64,000 bases of DNA. Origin: Vibrio atlanticus. GTDB lineage: Bacteria; Pseudomonadota; Gammaproteobacteria; Enterobacterales; Vibrionaceae. A program made the translations under genes and the position numbers. The stretch covers positions 2,232,001 to 2,296,000 of the forward strand of contig NZ_AP025460.1 in assembly GCF_024347315.1 (NCBI RefSeq). The letters are read 5' to 3'. Below the pieces are notes generated by a model. The model was not told the DNA's origin, ran no database searches, and was given only the letters and a program-made list of their open reading frames with translations. This document shows, in pieces, positions 48,869 to 59,999 of the stretch; the stretch's first letter is position 1; the number at the start of each line of letters is the position of its first letter.

Positions 48869-49765
48869 CTACCCCATCATTTTTTCGATTGGTAATACTA
48901 GAATCGAGCTTGCACCCAACTCTTTCAGCTGTTCCATAGTTTCCCAGAACAAGTTCTCGGTACTTACAAGGTGAACGGCAACTTTGTCTTTGTCTGTTGA
49001 TAGTGGAAGAACAGTAGGATCTTCAGCGCCAGGCAATAATGCTTTGATTTGCTCTAGCTGAGATGTAGGCGCGTGAAGCATGATGTACTTCGACTCTTTT
49101 GCTTGTTGAACACCTTGCATACGAGTCAGTAGTTTTTCAATCAGAGCTGTTTTGTCTGCATCGAACTCACCAACACGCTGAATCAATGTTGCTTTAGATT
49201 GGAAGATAGCTTCTGCTTCTTTTAGGCCATTCGCTTCTAGCGTCGCACCTGTAGAAACTAGATCGGCAATAGCGTCTGCTAGGCCTGCGCGAGGCGCAAC
49301 TTCAACCGAACCCGTTAGCATACAAGCGCTGAATTCAACACCCTGCTCGTCCATGTAGGCTTTCAGTAGTTGTGGGTAAGTTGTCGCAATACGTTTACCC
49401 GCTAGATCTTGTGGGCCGTTGTATTCTTCGTCTTTGTTAATCGCGATAGAAAGACGGCAACCACCGAAGTCTAAACGACGTAGTGTGCGAAACTCTGATG
49501 GCTCTTTTAAAGCAACACGGTCTAGGCGAACTTCTTCTAGTTCATTTTCACCGATGAAACCAAGGTCAACCACACCATCCATGATAAGACCTGGGATGTC
49601 GTCATCACGAACTAATAACAAGTCGATTGGCATATTTAGTGAATGAACAACTAAGCGCTCACCCATGATGTTAAATTTAACACCACATTTTTTAAGTAGA
49701 TCTTGGCACTCTTTACTTAAGCGACCTTTCTTTTGAATTGCGATTCTTAGGCGTTGTGTCTGCAT
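48869..49765 (-). CDS. hisG: ATP phosphoribosyltransferase
   Basis: First, feedback-inhibited enzyme of histidine synthesis, joining ATP and PRPP. This is the long form (298 residues) with the C-terminal regulatory ACT-like domain ([20 protein letters not shown]). The N-terminus [20 protein letters not shown] matches the family from the ATG at 49765, which has AGGGA upstream; a GTG six codons earlier is less likely. It follows the attenuator. Confidence 0.97.
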   Translation of the reverse strand: MQTQRLRIAIQKKGRLSKECQDLLKKCGVKFNIMGERLVVHSLNMPIDLLLVRDDDIPGLIMDGVVDLGFIGENELEEVRLDRVALKEPSEFRTLRRLDFGGCRLSIAINKDEEYNGPQDLAGKRIATTYPQLLKAYMDEQGVEFSACMLTGSVEVAPRAGLADAIADLVSTGATLEANGLKEAEAIFQSKATLIQRVGEFDADKTALIEKLLTRMQGVQQAKESKYIMLHAPTSQLEQIKALLPGAEDPTVLPLSTDKDKVAVHLVSTENLFWETMEQLKELGASSILVLPIEKMMG

Positions 49766-49822
49766 TGCTGTATCCCTGTGCAAATATTTGAATTTATTGA
49801 TTATTTAAAAGTGCTAAAACTA

Positions 49823-49859
49823 AAAAACCCTCGGAAGACTTTGTCGTCCCGAGGGTTTA
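49823..49859 (-). terminator. his attenuator terminator
   Basis: Stem AAACCCTCGG / CCGAGGGTTT with a run of T on the minus strand, lying between the leader peptide and hisG. Formed when His-tRNA is plentiful; a competing hairpin CCGGGAG / CTCCCGG is at 49884-49905. Confidence 0.8.
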
Positions 49860-49929
49860 AATCTAAATTCTTTGACTTAACCTCCGGGAGAATTCTTGCT
49901 CCCGGGTATACGTAAATCTCCCCGAAAGA

Positions 49930-49977
49930 CTAGATAGGGTGATGATGGTGATGAATGTTCATTACTAATTTACGCAT
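49930..49977 (-). CDS. hisL: his operon leader peptide
   Basis: Fifteen-codon leader M-R-K-L-V-M-N-I-H-H-H-H-H-P-I with five consecutive histidines. Ribosome stalling at these codons under histidine shortage controls the attenuator downstream. Too short for an ORF search, but the histidine run directly before hairpins and hisG makes the call firm. Confidence 0.92.
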   Translation of the reverse strand: MRKLVMNIHHHHHPI

Positions 49978-50143
49978 ACTTATCAGCTCTTAGGTTGTTT
50001 ACTGTCTTGTCTCCACACTAACTAAGCTGACACCCTTTTTCAACCATTTATTCGAACTTTTTTCACGAAATTTAAAATTAAATTAACGAACACAAAAAAA
50101 GGGAGGCAAACGCCTCCCTTCTCATTATTCAATCAAATGATGA

Positions 50144-51745
50144 CTAGCTTTTACACGTTGCTATCTTGCAACGAGAGAAATAAGCCAATGCAAAACATAC
50201 CGCAACAAACGTTAGAGACGCTGCGCCAAATGCAATGCCAGTTGATGATGTCATTCCTAGGGTGATGAAACCAATACACGATACGAACGCCACAGACAGC
50301 GCATAAGGGAGCTGAGTCGATACGTGATCAATGTGGTTACAACGCGCACCTGTAGAAGACAGAATCGTTGTATCTGAGATTGGAGAACAGTGGTCACCAA
50401 ATACAGAACCCGCAAGAACCGCACTTAGCATAGGAAGAATTAGCGCGATGTCAGAGGCTGCAGCCATGTCACCCGCAATCGGTAACATGATACCGAACGT
50501 ACCCCAAGATGTACCTGTCGAGAACGCCATTAGGCCAGCAAGAAGGAACAAGATAACCGGTAGCCAGTGGTAATCGATGTTACCTGTTGCTAGAGAGGAT
50601 AGGTACGAACCTGTTTTCATGTCGCCAATAACAGAACCAATCGTCCATGCAAATACAAGGATAAGGATAGCGCCAAACATTGAGCTTGCACCAATCCACA
50701 TTGTTCTTGTGATATCAGCCATAGGTAGTTTCTGTTTGAATACCGTTGCTAGCGCAACGAGTAAACCAATCACACCACCGTAAACCAGAGACTTACCTAC
50801 ATCTGTATTTTCAAATGCACCAAGTAAGTTGAATGCTTGACCATCAGCAGTAAGCGCTTGGCCACCGGTGTAAAGCATTGCTGCAACCGTCGCGACGATT
50901 AACGCTACGATTGGCATAACGAGATCAGAAACAGAACCGTTTTCGCTCTCTTGAATATCTAGCTCTTCGTTTAGATCGTGCGCTTGCTTTTGATCATTAT
51001 CGCCTTCAAAACCGCGACCTTGAGAGGCTTCGATCTCATGCTCGCGCATTTTGCCAACATCTAAACCAAACCACGCAACAGCAAACACCATTAATAGTGC
51101 GAACACTGCGTAGAAGTTCATTGGGATAAGGCGAACGTAAGCACCCAGTGCAGAATACTCTGTCACACCGTGTGTCACTAAGATGCCACCAATGATAGTG
51201 ATGATGTAAGCACCCCAGCTAGAAGCCGGCATGATCACACACATAGGAGCAGCAGTTGAATCTAGAATATAAGCTAGCTTAGCGCGAGATACGTAGAAGC
51301 GGTCAGTTACAGGGCGAGAGATGGCACCTACCGCTAAGCTGTTGAAGTAATCATCAACAAAGATGAATACACCTAAAAAGGCAGCAAGTAGTTTTGAACC
51401 ACGTTTGCTCTTAACACGAGACTGCGCCCACTCAGCGAATGCGCGAGTACCGCCAGACAGTGTTAATAATGCCGTTGTCATTCCAAGGATAATTAGGAAA
51501 GCAACGATACTCATGTTCCAAGTGTTAATACCACCATCTTCGATGAAAACACCAGATACTTTAGTAAAGACGTAGCTAGCTGCGTTACCTACCGAGTAGT
51601 CAGCAAGTAGAATCGCACCCATGACGATACCGACACCCAAGGAAACTAATACACGGCGGGTAACAATAGCAAGAGTCAAGGCAACCAAGGGAGGAAGCAG
51701 CGATAAAGGCGATGTTGCAAAATCTATTAAATTCATGATCTTCAA
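50144..51745 (-). CDS. NhaC-family transporter, probable lysine transporter (LysW type)
   Basis: Inner-membrane protein of 533 residues with about 11-12 spans of the NhaC Na+/H+ antiporter superfamily. Conserved regions are VDDYFNSLAVGAISRPVTDR, IMPASSWGAYIITIIGG, GTSWGTFGIMLPIAGD and GSVFGDHCSPISDTTILSS. A hydrophilic loop lies at about residues 225-260. A lysine riboswitch directly upstream points to lysine uptake rather than pH control, as proposed for LysW-type members. The start may be the ATG at 51745 or one three codons in. Confidence 0.85.
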   Translation of the reverse strand: MKIMNLIDFATSPLSLLPPLVALTLAIVTRRVLVSLGVGIVMGAILLADYSVGNAASYVFTKVSGVFIEDGGINTWNMSIVAFLIILGMTTALLTLSGGTRAFAEWAQSRVKSKRGSKLLAAFLGVFIFVDDYFNSLAVGAISRPVTDRFYVSRAKLAYILDSTAAPMCVIMPASSWGAYIITIIGGILVTHGVTEYSALGAYVRLIPMNFYAVFALLMVFAVAWFGLDVGKMREHEIEASQGRGFEGDNDQKQAHDLNEELDIQESENGSVSDLVMPIVALIVATVAAMLYTGGQALTADGQAFNLLGAFENTDVGKSLVYGGVIGLLVALATVFKQKLPMADITRTMWIGASSMFGAILILVFAWTIGSVIGDMKTGSYLSSLATGNIDYHWLPVILFLLAGLMAFSTGTSWGTFGIMLPIAGDMAAASDIALILPMLSAVLAGSVFGDHCSPISDTTILSSTGARCNHIDHVSTQLPYALSVAFVSCIGFITLGMTSSTGIAFGAASLTFVAVCFALAYFSRCKIATCKS

Positions 51746-52403
51746 AAACCAGTTTTTTATTTGGCTAGAGATCTACTGCAGATAAACTTGATACGGCTTA
51801 TCAAGCTCATGTTGAACTAAGCGAAAGGGAAGTGAACACTTCACCCAACCCTACAGTAGCGCTCCATAGTTTAAAATTAAGACTATGGCAGTGTTGTACC
51901 TATTGAGCACAACCCCAGCAAATTGCTTAGATATACAATTTACTTCGGCAATTACACCTTTCATTCCCGTTCATTGGCATCACCCCAACGAAAACTACTC
52001 TTTATAATTGCACCTCTACGTGCGGTAACATTATTAACCGTGTAAACCAGAGTTTAACAACAGATTAACCAAAGCACCGCATCAGGTAGCCGCAATTGTA
52101 CCCATCAAGAGCAACAATGCAACATATCATTCCGAGAAAAATAGCTTTTTGTTAATGAAGTAATCAATAGAAGAATAGTCAACTTTTACGGATTACTCCA
52201 CTTAACACATATCAGATATCACCTGTTTTTTTTAAGATATTCTTAATAGTTATTATAAGTTCATTAGAGGTCTATCTTTTCATCTTAAAGCACTCGTCTC
52301 ATTTTTTTATTTAAATAACTAATAGAAGAAATACTATTTGTTTTATTCTTAGCCTCTGTTTATTATTAGGAGGATTATTTAGTTTACCTTGATGGGAAAT
52401 ATC
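51746..52403. other. Long divergent regulatory region between the lysine transporter and hns
   Basis: No gene seen. It holds the lysine riboswitch and, at about 51787-51804, a downstream hairpin (CTTGATA / TATCAAG) between the riboswitch and the transporter start that may act in expression control. 52030-52400 is strongly AT-rich, as expected for an hns promoter region. Confidence 0.6.
51850..52024 (-). ncRNA. Lysine riboswitch (L box)
   Basis: In order on the minus strand: GTAGAGGTGC, GAGTAG, GAAAGGTG, GCCGAAG, GCTGGGG, ACACTGCCAT and, closing, ATGGAGCGCTAC. These are the conserved lysine aptamer segments with correct order and spacing, with P1 pairing between the GTAG and CTAC ends. It precedes the NhaC-type transporter. 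Confidence 0.9.
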
Positions 52404-52811
52404 ATGTCTGAATTAACAAAAACTCTATTAAATATCCGTAGCCTTCGTGCGTTCTCACGTGAATTAACTCTTGAGCAACTTGAAGAAGCGCTAGACAAGC
52501 TGACTATTGTTGTACAAGAACGTCAAGAGTCTGAAGCTGAAGAACGCGCAGCAAAAGCAGAGCAAGAAGCTAAGCTTTCTGCTATCGCAGAACAAATTGC
52601 AAAAGACGGAATCGATGTTGCCGATCTTATTGCTGCACTTTCTGGTGAAGCAAAATCTAAAACAACAAAATCTAAACGTGCTCCTCGCCCTGCGAAATAC
52701 AAATACGTAGACGCGAATGGCGACGAAAAAACTTGGACAGGTCAAGGCCGTACGCCTTCAGCTATCCAAGAACAACTAGATGCTGGTAAATCTCTAGAAG
52801 AGTTTGCTCTT
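52404..52811 (+). CDS. hns: H-NS-family nucleoid protein (VicH)
   Basis: Nucleoid-associated silencer of AT-rich and horizontally acquired DNA. The N-terminal oligomerisation helices (SELTKTLLNIRSLRAFSREL) and the C-terminal DNA-binding domain with the core motif TWTGQGRTPSAIQEQLD (about 109-125) are clear. At 135 residues from the ATG at 52404 it matches Vibrio VicH; a start five codons earlier is less likely. Its terminator has been split by an IS insertion 120 bases downstream. Confidence 0.94.
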
Positions 52812-52934
52812 TAAGGCATCGAGTTTGCTAAGTGAATAATCAATAACTCACTAAGCAATAGAATTAATATTTAAGTCGACTAAAGTATTATTTACGGCTT
52901 CAATATATTCAGAAACAAAAAAGGCTCCTTTCGG

Positions 52935-54437
52935 CTGTCTCTTGATCACAAGTCTGGTTAATCAAGAGACTTAGCGAGTTCATACCCTTCAAGGATGGTT
53001 TGTAACCTAAGCCATCCTTGCCATAACGTCTTTATAGAAGCGCGACCTGTTCGCTTGGTATTCTTCCAACCACCTAACCGAGCAATACCGTTGTAAGCCC
53101 ATGATATATTAGGCGCTTCTTTCGGTAGTTTTTTGCTCTCCAACTTGAGCCACATTAACTTCCACGCTTTGCCTTTTAATACCTGCTCACAACTGCTCTT
53201 AGATAACTCGTCTGATTCATTCATAAACCTCAACTGGAGTAACCGAGTCGCGATAAAAGCCAAAACGACGCTGAGCCTTTCTAAGTTATCCTTACTTTGC
53301 ATTCTCAGTTGCTCAACTTCAGTCCCTTCACTTTTCCAGACTTTATGAAAATCTTCTATTAGCCAGCGCCGCTCATAATAACTGACGATTTTGAGTGCCT
53401 CTTCCTTGCTCGTTATCGGCTCTGAAGTCAGTAAGTGCCATGCGAGCTTATTACCACTCTCTCCTTGTTCTATACATCCCACGTAGTAAAGCGGAATGTT
53501 ATCGAACTCTTTCTTGTTAGCAGGAGACTTGAGTGTCACGGGGGCATATTTGATATCTAAATGAGCCTTGCGAGCTTTACGACCGCCTTTTTGCGGTATT
53601 TCGAGCACTTTCTCTCCGGCTGATAACAGGGTAGAGGCATAGCTATAAAGACGATTATCATGCTCTTCAATACAGCGGCTTTGCATTGAGCGAACGAGGA
53701 ACCTTTGTTGTTGCTCTCGCTTGTAAGTGAGGTATTCAAATAGGTCGGCTTCTCTATCGCACACAGAAATGACATCCGAAATTTTATCGCCAAGTCGCTC
53801 AGCGACATGGCGAGAGGCTTGTTCCCACTTATAACTTTCTTTCTCTTTGTATGGTCGAGTCGCATGCTGGTGCCTTTGACCTCGCTTTTCTATATCACGA
53901 GTCCAGCGCTGTTGTTCAATTAAACCAATAACAGATTGAGTGTCGGGAGCAAAAAGTAAGGTTGAGTGTACGAACATGGCGCGATGTCGATTGCCTTGAT
54001 TGGAGTGCCCGAGTTCATCTCGAATGCTGCGATGGGAGTAACTGAGAGAAGTGGTGTCTTCTAAGGCAAGAAGTGTTTGTTGCTCTAATGCTTCTTGTGC
54101 GGTGACATAAAAACCCGCTTCTGCGATATCTTCTGCTTTGATTTGCTCATTACGGATGAAGCGATAAGCCCCTTCCATTTCAGCAGGGGAGATAATGAGT
54201 TTCGAGACGGGTACGCCAGGCTGCTCGGCCAGTGAGGCTGCGAGAGCAACGAGTCTTTGAGTGCGTCTAGGGTCATTAAGGTGGGCTTGACCGAACTGTT
54301 TTTGTGCCCAAAGGGTTGGCTCTATATAGGTCATGATAATCATCCTTGTCATTGCTTAGATGATCAGATCATGAAACCTAAAAATAGTTCAAAAAAAATC
54401 CCCAAGCGTGGCTTAGGGATTTGTGTATAAGAGACAG
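52935..54437 (-). mobile_element. IS4-family (IS50/Tn5-like) insertion sequence, 1503 bp
   Basis: Ends are CTGTCTCTTGATCACAAGTC (left) and, as complement, CTGTCTCTTATACACAAATC (right). They match Tn5 inside-end and outside/mosaic-end sequences respectively. The 8-base direct repeat CCTTTCGG flanks it (52927-52934 and 54438-54445). One intact transposase is inside. Confidence 0.92.
52958..54334 (-). CDS. IS4-family transposase, Tn5 type
   Basis: DDE transposase of about 458 residues, highly similar to Tn5 transposase. Motifs are DPRRTQRLVALAASLAEQ, LALEDTTSLSY (first Asp, about 95), VCDREADLFEYL (second Asp), and the YREK signature as YYERRWLIEDFHKVWK with catalytic Glu. The end SWAYNGIARLGGW also matches. 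I start at the ATG at 54334 (TYIEPTLWAQKQF); a start six codons earlier exists. The frame is intact. Confidence 0.95.
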   Translation of the reverse strand: MTYIEPTLWAQKQFGQAHLNDPRRTQRLVALAASLAEQPGVPVSKLIISPAEMEGAYRFIRNEQIKAEDIAEAGFYVTAQEALEQQTLLALEDTTSLSYSHRSIRDELGHSNQGNRHRAMFVHSTLLFAPDTQSVIGLIEQQRWTRDIEKRGQRHQHATRPYKEKESYKWEQASRHVAERLGDKISDVISVCDREADLFEYLTYKREQQQRFLVRSMQSRCIEEHDNRLYSYASTLLSAGEKVLEIPQKGGRKARKAHLDIKYAPVTLKSPANKKEFDNIPLYYVGCIEQGESGNKLAWHLLTSEPITSKEEALKIVSYYERRWLIEDFHKVWKSEGTEVEQLRMQSKDNLERLSVVLAFIATRLLQLRFMNESDELSKSSCEQVLKGKAWKLMWLKLESKKLPKEAPNISWAYNGIARLGGWKNTKRTGRASIKTLWQGWLRLQTILEGYELAKSLD

Positions 54438-54492
54438 CCTTTCGGAGCCTTTTTTATATTTCTAATAGTGAAATATAAATCAAAAAAATGCC

Positions 54493-55797
54493 TTATCTTT
54501 CCCAGTACGCTTCTTCTAGACTATCTTCTCTTTCAGGAAGGCCTCGAGATAATCGTGGCGAGTGCTGAACTAATACTTCATAACTTGCGCGGTTTGAATA
54601 TTTACAAACTTGTGAGAAAGAAGAATACGTCAAGAATGAATGCTGATGCTTACTTGAGTTAGGCACATTTTCTTTATGGTACTTATTAGCGGCCATATCA
54701 TGTAATAGAGCAGACAACGCAGCATCACCGGCACCATTCGTATTCTTAATCTTTTCTGGGCCGCCCATGTAAGGTGCGATATGCGAATAGATTTTCGTTG
54801 GATTTTCACATAAATCTTTATGTGCGGGACGACTAAACTCATAACGGTTAAATTCAGCAATCGAGCCTGGTAACAACGGTAATGATGTTTCACGCTTCAC
54901 TGCATCTTCTGTGTAACCCGCCATAAACAAGCCCACAGGGCCTGCTGTACATAGAACTAAGTCTACCCAATCCAGTGCTTTGTCGGAAGCAGCTAGAGGA
55001 TCGCTTTCACCAGTTAATGCTTCAGCTTCGTCTTCGTTCATTGCAACAACGGTTACATGTTGTTCAAGGAAATCTTTCCAAAACTCTGGATCATCTTGAA
55101 TAACGAATTTAGTACCAAGCGTTAAAACAACAGGTACATCGTATTTCTTCGCGTACTCAATAGCTTTCATTGTTGCTTCAGGCATAGGGTCACCTGGTTT
55201 ACAACGAACTAAATACGCCGTTAATACTAAAGCAGAAGCATTTTTGAAAATTTTCTCAGGGATGCTTTCTGGTTTTAATTGGTTCATTTGTCCTTCGCTA
55301 ATTGCGAAAGTACGTTCACCATCTTCTGTAATTAATGCAAAGCAGCGACCAATTGCGCCATCTACCCCTTGTAAATGGTTCAGATCCATTCTGCTTGATG
55401 TATTACATAAATAGCGGTAACCGTAGCTACCAATTTTAATATCTTGGCTCATTACACCTAACAGTGTTGAACGGTCATCCGCCAATACTGAGTAATTGTG
55501 TAATGTGTTACCGATCGTGCCACCTGCGTATTCATTAGTGATCAGGCACTGTTCTTTTAATTCTTGATACAAAGATTCAGCAGCTTCATCACCAATAACC
55601 AAAGAGTGTCCCTTACTTAAGCCATATTTCTCGATTAGCTCAGAACTCACCTTTGCTTCAATATCCACCAAAGTTTGGTCAATACCGATAATATGGGTAC
55701 GTGACATTCTTTTGCTCGTTTGAGCTTGGCTTACTAAAGGGTCACGAGCGTGAACCGGAAAATAGTGCTTTGATTTACGTTGTCCAGGGAATTTCAT
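54493..55797 (-). CDS. gsk: Inosine-guanosine kinase
   Basis: PfkB-family kinase that salvages inosine and guanosine to IMP and GMP. The length (434 residues) and strong motifs, AGGTIGNTLHNYSVL (about 90-104) and the PfkB signature KNTNGAGDAALSALLHDM (catalytic Asp in GAGD), identify it. A perfect palindrome resembling a PurR operator lies 80-90 bases upstream. It converges on hns across the IS insertion. Confidence 0.95.
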   Translation of the reverse strand: MKFPGQRKSKHYFPVHARDPLVSQAQTSKRMSRTHIIGIDQTLVDIEAKVSSELIEKYGLSKGHSLVIGDEAAESLYQELKEQCLITNEYAGGTIGNTLHNYSVLADDRSTLLGVMSQDIKIGSYGYRYLCNTSSRMDLNHLQGVDGAIGRCFALITEDGERTFAISEGQMNQLKPESIPEKIFKNASALVLTAYLVRCKPGDPMPEATMKAIEYAKKYDVPVVLTLGTKFVIQDDPEFWKDFLEQHVTVVAMNEDEAEALTGESDPLAASDKALDWVDLVLCTAGPVGLFMAGYTEDAVKRETSLPLLPGSIAEFNRYEFSRPAHKDLCENPTKIYSHIAPYMGGPEKIKNTNGAGDAALSALLHDMAANKYHKENVPNSSKHQHSFLTYSSFSQVCKYSNRASYEVLVQHSPRLSRGLPEREDSLEEAYWER

Positions 55798-55874
55798 AGG
55801 GCTAGTCTAAGTCAAGGGGAAATAGGTGGCGGATTCTACCGCGCTATATTTAACGCGGCAATCTTTCAAACTAT

Positions 55875-55888
55875 AGCAAACGTTTGCT
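55875..55888. promoter_or_regulatory. PurR-like operator upstream of gsk
   Basis: AGCAAACGTTTGCT is a perfect palindrome matching the PurR core GCAAACGTTTGC. It lies between gsk and the preceding small gene, as for repression by purines. Confidence 0.65.
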
Positions 55889-55899
55889 AGGCTATTTTT

Positions 55900-56169
55900 T
55901 TATTCGCCTTCCATAAAGCTAAGATCAGGCAGCATGCCCAAATGCTCGGCGTAACGTTTCTGATTAAACTCTGCGCCGTTTTTCATTACATCAAATACTT
56001 CAATTGCCAGTGCACATGCCATCGCTGCAATTGCCTCTTCACGAGGTGTACCTGTCATCATTAAACGCATTAGCGTCTCTTTAACTTTTACTGGTTGTCC
56101 ATCTTCAAGTTGGTTCTCGATAATCTCGATCAACTGTTCTTCTTGCATAAACTCATTTTGTTCAGACAT
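55900..56169 (-). CDS. Conserved hypothetical protein
   Basis: 89-residue acidic cytoplasmic protein with several helices (EEQLIEIIENQLEDGQP, then REEAIAAMACALAIEVFDVM). I do not recognise a named family, though the gene is conserved in position near gsk and mnmA in vibrios as far as I recall. A good start at 56169. It is upstream of and parallel to gsk. Confidence 0.65.
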   Translation of the reverse strand: MSEQNEFMQEEQLIEIIENQLEDGQPVKVKETLMRLMMTGTPREEAIAAMACALAIEVFDVMKNGAEFNQKRYAEHLGMLPDLSFMEGE

Positions 56170-56372
56170 TTTTTATCTCAGCTCTTGGATTTTGAGCGAC
56201 TATGCCACATATAGATCTGACATCCTAGCGAGTCTCCTCGCGTTCATGCGATTCTCTAACGAAGTCAGCGCATTATTTGTGCAAATGAAACTGTGATTCC
56301 GGTCTCGGATCTGTCACGGTGTCCCTCTTTCTGTTAGAATCTGCGACCAAGTAATAGTAACGGTGTTTAGAC

Positions 56373-57509
56373 ATGTCAGATATCAGCTCTGGAAACAGCG
56401 AAAAGAAAGTAATTGTCGGTATGTCCGGCGGTGTAGATTCGTCAGTATCGGCGTATCTTCTTCAGCAACAAGGCTATCAGGTAGAAGGCCTTTTCATGAA
56501 AAACTGGGAAGAAGACGATAACGAAGAATACTGCACGGCAGCTGAAGACCTTGCTGATGCTCAAGCGGTATGTGACAAGTTAGGTATCCACCTTCACACT
56601 ATCAACTTTGCAGCAGAGTACTGGGATAATGTATTCGAGTACTTTCTGGAAGAATACAAAGCGGGTCGTACACCGAACCCAGATATCCTTTGTAACAAAG
56701 AAATCAAATTCAAAGCATTCTTAGAGTTTGCGGATGAAGTATTAGACGCAGACTACATCGCGATGGGTCACTATGTTCGTCGTACTTTCCCAACACAAGA
56801 AGAGCTAGACGCTGGTGCGAAGCCAGAAATGCTACGCGGCCTAGACGGCAATAAAGACCAAAGTTATTTCCTTTATACGCTAAGCTCAGATCAAGTGGCA
56901 CGCAGCCTATTCCCTGTGGGTGAATTAGAGAAGCCAGAAGTACGACGTATTGCTGAAGAGCAAGACTTGATCACTGCGAAAAAGAAAGATTCAACAGGCA
57001 TCTGCTTTATTGGTGAGCGCAAGTTCACTGAGTTCTTAGGCAAATACCTACCCGCTCAACCGGGAAACATCGAGACACCAGAAGGCCAAGTTATTGGGCA
57101 ACACCAAGGCTTGATGTACCACACACTAGGCCAACGTAAAGGCCTGCATATCGGTGGCACCAAAGGTGGCGGCGGTAATGAAGAACCATGGTTTGTTGGT
57201 GAAAAAGATCTTAAACGTAATGTTCTGATCGCGGTACAAGGTAAAGACCACCCTCTTTTAAAATCAGAAGGTTTGATCGCTTCTCAGCTTCATTGGGTTA
57301 ATCGCACACCAATTACTGAAGTTATGACGTGCACGGTAAAAACACGTTACCGTCAGACCGATATTCCTTGTACAATCATCCCAATTGATGATGAGAACAT
57401 TAAGGTTATTTTTGACGAACCACAAATTGCGGTGACCCCAGGTCAATCAGCAGTGTTCTACCTAGACAACGTATGTCTTGGTGGTGGTATCATTGAAAAG
57501 CGCATCTAA
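56373..57509 (+). CDS. mnmA: tRNA-specific 2-thiouridylase
   Basis: Inserts sulfur at C2 of the wobble uridine in tRNAs for Lys, Glu and Gln. The PP-loop is [16 protein letters not shown] (about residues 15-30), and the catalytic cysteines are in [12 protein letters not shown] (about 110) and [13 protein letters not shown] (about 210). C-terminal beta-barrel present. At 378 residues it is full length. hflD follows 46 bases later, the common gammaproteobacterial pairing. Confidence 0.97.
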   Translation: MSDISSGNSEKKVIVGMSGGVDSSVSAYLLQQQGYQVEGLFMKNWEEDDNEEYCTAAEDLADAQAVCDKLGIHLHTINFAAEYWDNVFEYFLEEYKAGRTPNPDILCNKEIKFKAFLEFADEVLDADYIAMGHYVRRTFPTQEELDAGAKPEMLRGLDGNKDQSYFLYTLSSDQVARSLFPVGELEKPEVRRIAEEQDLITAKKKDSTGICFIGERKFTEFLGKYLPAQPGNIETPEGQVIGQHQGLMYHTLGQRKGLHIGGTKGGGGNEEPWFVGEKDLKRNVLIAVQGKDHPLLKSEGLIASQLHWVNRTPITEVMTCTVKTRYRQTDIPCTIIPIDDENIKVIFDEPQIAVTPGQSAVFYLDNVCLGGGIIEKRI

Positions 57510-57555
57510 CCAATAATCGAACGACAAACAATAGAAGACAACTAGGAGTTACTAC

Positions 57556-58173
57556 GTGGCTAATACACTTTATGACCGTACTATTGCTTTCGCTGGAATT
57601 TGCCAAGCTGTGGCTTTGGTTCAACAAGTAGCGAAAGACGGCCATTGTGATAAAGATGCCTTCGAAGCTTCACTCAGTGCCATTTTAAATACCAATCCAG
57701 CGAACACCGTGGGTGTCTTTGGACGTGAAGCGAACCTAAAGCTTGGCCTTGAGTGCTTAGTAAAAGGTATCGATAGTACTCCCGCTGGTAGCGATATTAC
57801 TCGCTACATCATCAGCTTGATGGCACTTGAGCGTAAGCTATCTTCTCGTAACGACTCTATGTCTCAGCTTGGCGATCGTATTCAAACTGCAGAACGTCAA
57901 ACTGAACACTTTGATCTGTTTGACGAGCAAATGATCAGCAACCTAGCCAGTATCTACCTTGATGTTGTGAGCCCTATCGGCCCACGTATTCAGGTTTCTG
58001 GTACGCCAGCTGTACTTCAACAGACGTCGAACCAGCATAAGGTTCGTGCCCTGCTGTTATCAGGAATTCGAAGCGCTGTGTTATGGCGTCAAGTTGGCGG
58101 TAAACGTCGCCACCTTATCTTCGGTCGCAAGAAGATGATCGAGCAGGCTCAAATCCTGCTAGCTCGCATGTGA
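57556..58173 (+). CDS. hflD: HflD, phage-lysogenisation regulator homologue
   Basis: Peripheral membrane protein known in E. coli for binding the lambda CII protein; its normal role is unclear. The 205 residues are mostly helical ([56 protein letters not shown]) as in the family. It is the second gene after mnmA and before purB, as in enterobacteria. Confidence 0.93.
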   Translation: MANTLYDRTIAFAGICQAVALVQQVAKDGHCDKDAFEASLSAILNTNPANTVGVFGREANLKLGLECLVKGIDSTPAGSDITRYIISLMALERKLSSRNDSMSQLGDRIQTAERQTEHFDLFDEQMISNLASIYLDVVSPIGPRIQVSGTPAVLQQTSNQHKVRALLLSGIRSAVLWRQVGGKRRHLIFGRKKMIEQAQILLARM

Positions 58174-58226
58174 TTTATTAGCTCGCGCCTCGTCGCGAGC
58201 TTGTTTTTTGTACCAACACAACTCTC

Positions 58227-58242
58227 ACGCAAACGATTGCGC
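58227..58242. promoter_or_regulatory. PurR operator upstream of purB
   Basis: ACGCAAACGATTGCGC closely matches the PurR consensus ACGCAAACGTTTGCGT, 75 bases before the purB start, fitting purine repression. Confidence 0.75.
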
Positions 58243-58277
58243 ATTGTGCGTGACAATTGAGATTGTTACTGGTATAA

Positions 58278-59687
<1,410 letters not shown>

Positions 59688-59716
59688 GATTCGAATTTCG
59701 AATCACAGAATAGACT

Positions 59717-59743
59717 AAGGCTTCCCATGTGGAAGCCTTTTTG
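59717..59743 (+). terminator. purB terminator
   Basis: AAGGCTTCC / GGAAGCCTTTTT hairpin about 30 bases after the stop. Confidence 0.85.
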
Positions 59744-59932
59744 TTGAGCGGAAGAAAGTGTGCTTAGTACGCGCTGTCATCAAAAGAACACTAAGCACTC
59801 CCTACTTATTACCCTACACATGTCAGTCCGTGCGATATCAACCAATAAATATCGCAACGCTTCATCACTAGTACCCCTCTATCACCAGACACATATCCCT
59901 TGGATACTTACTGTCTTGAACACCAAGATCAA

Positions 59933-59958
59933 AAAAGGCCTCCCGAAGGAAGCCTTTA
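59933..59958 (-). terminator. htpX terminator
   Basis: AAAGGCCTCCC-type stem pairing imperfectly with GGAAGCCTTT, with an A-run becoming U-run on the minus strand, 40 bases after the htpX stop. Confidence 0.65.
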
Positions 59959-59999
59959 AAAGGTCTCTTGTCGACTAGCCACTGAGAATTACGTAGCGA

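Larger units (their letters stand above)
49766..50143. other. his leader region
   Basis: This intergenic stretch holds the leader peptide, the antiterminator hairpin and the attenuator (listed separately). The his promoter should lie at about 50000-50040 on the minus strand; further out is the end of the NhaC-type transporter. Confidence 0.7.
52917..54457. terminator. hns/gsk terminator split by an insertion sequence
   Basis: The left half AAAAAAGGCTCC (52917-52928) and right half GGAGCCTTTTTT (54444-54455) would form a strong bidirectional hairpin with loop TTTC. The loop is where the IS sits and is part of its 8-base duplication. Confidence 0.75.
59688..59999. other. Intergenic region between converging purB and htpX
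   Basis: No gene supported in 312 bases. It holds the terminators of the two flanking genes; a 72-codon frame at 59760-59978 runs into the htpX terminator and is not credible. Confidence 0.6.

Noticed and set aside
59760..59978. 72-codon open frame after purB
   Set aside because: It runs through the htpX terminator and has no start signal or family resemblance.
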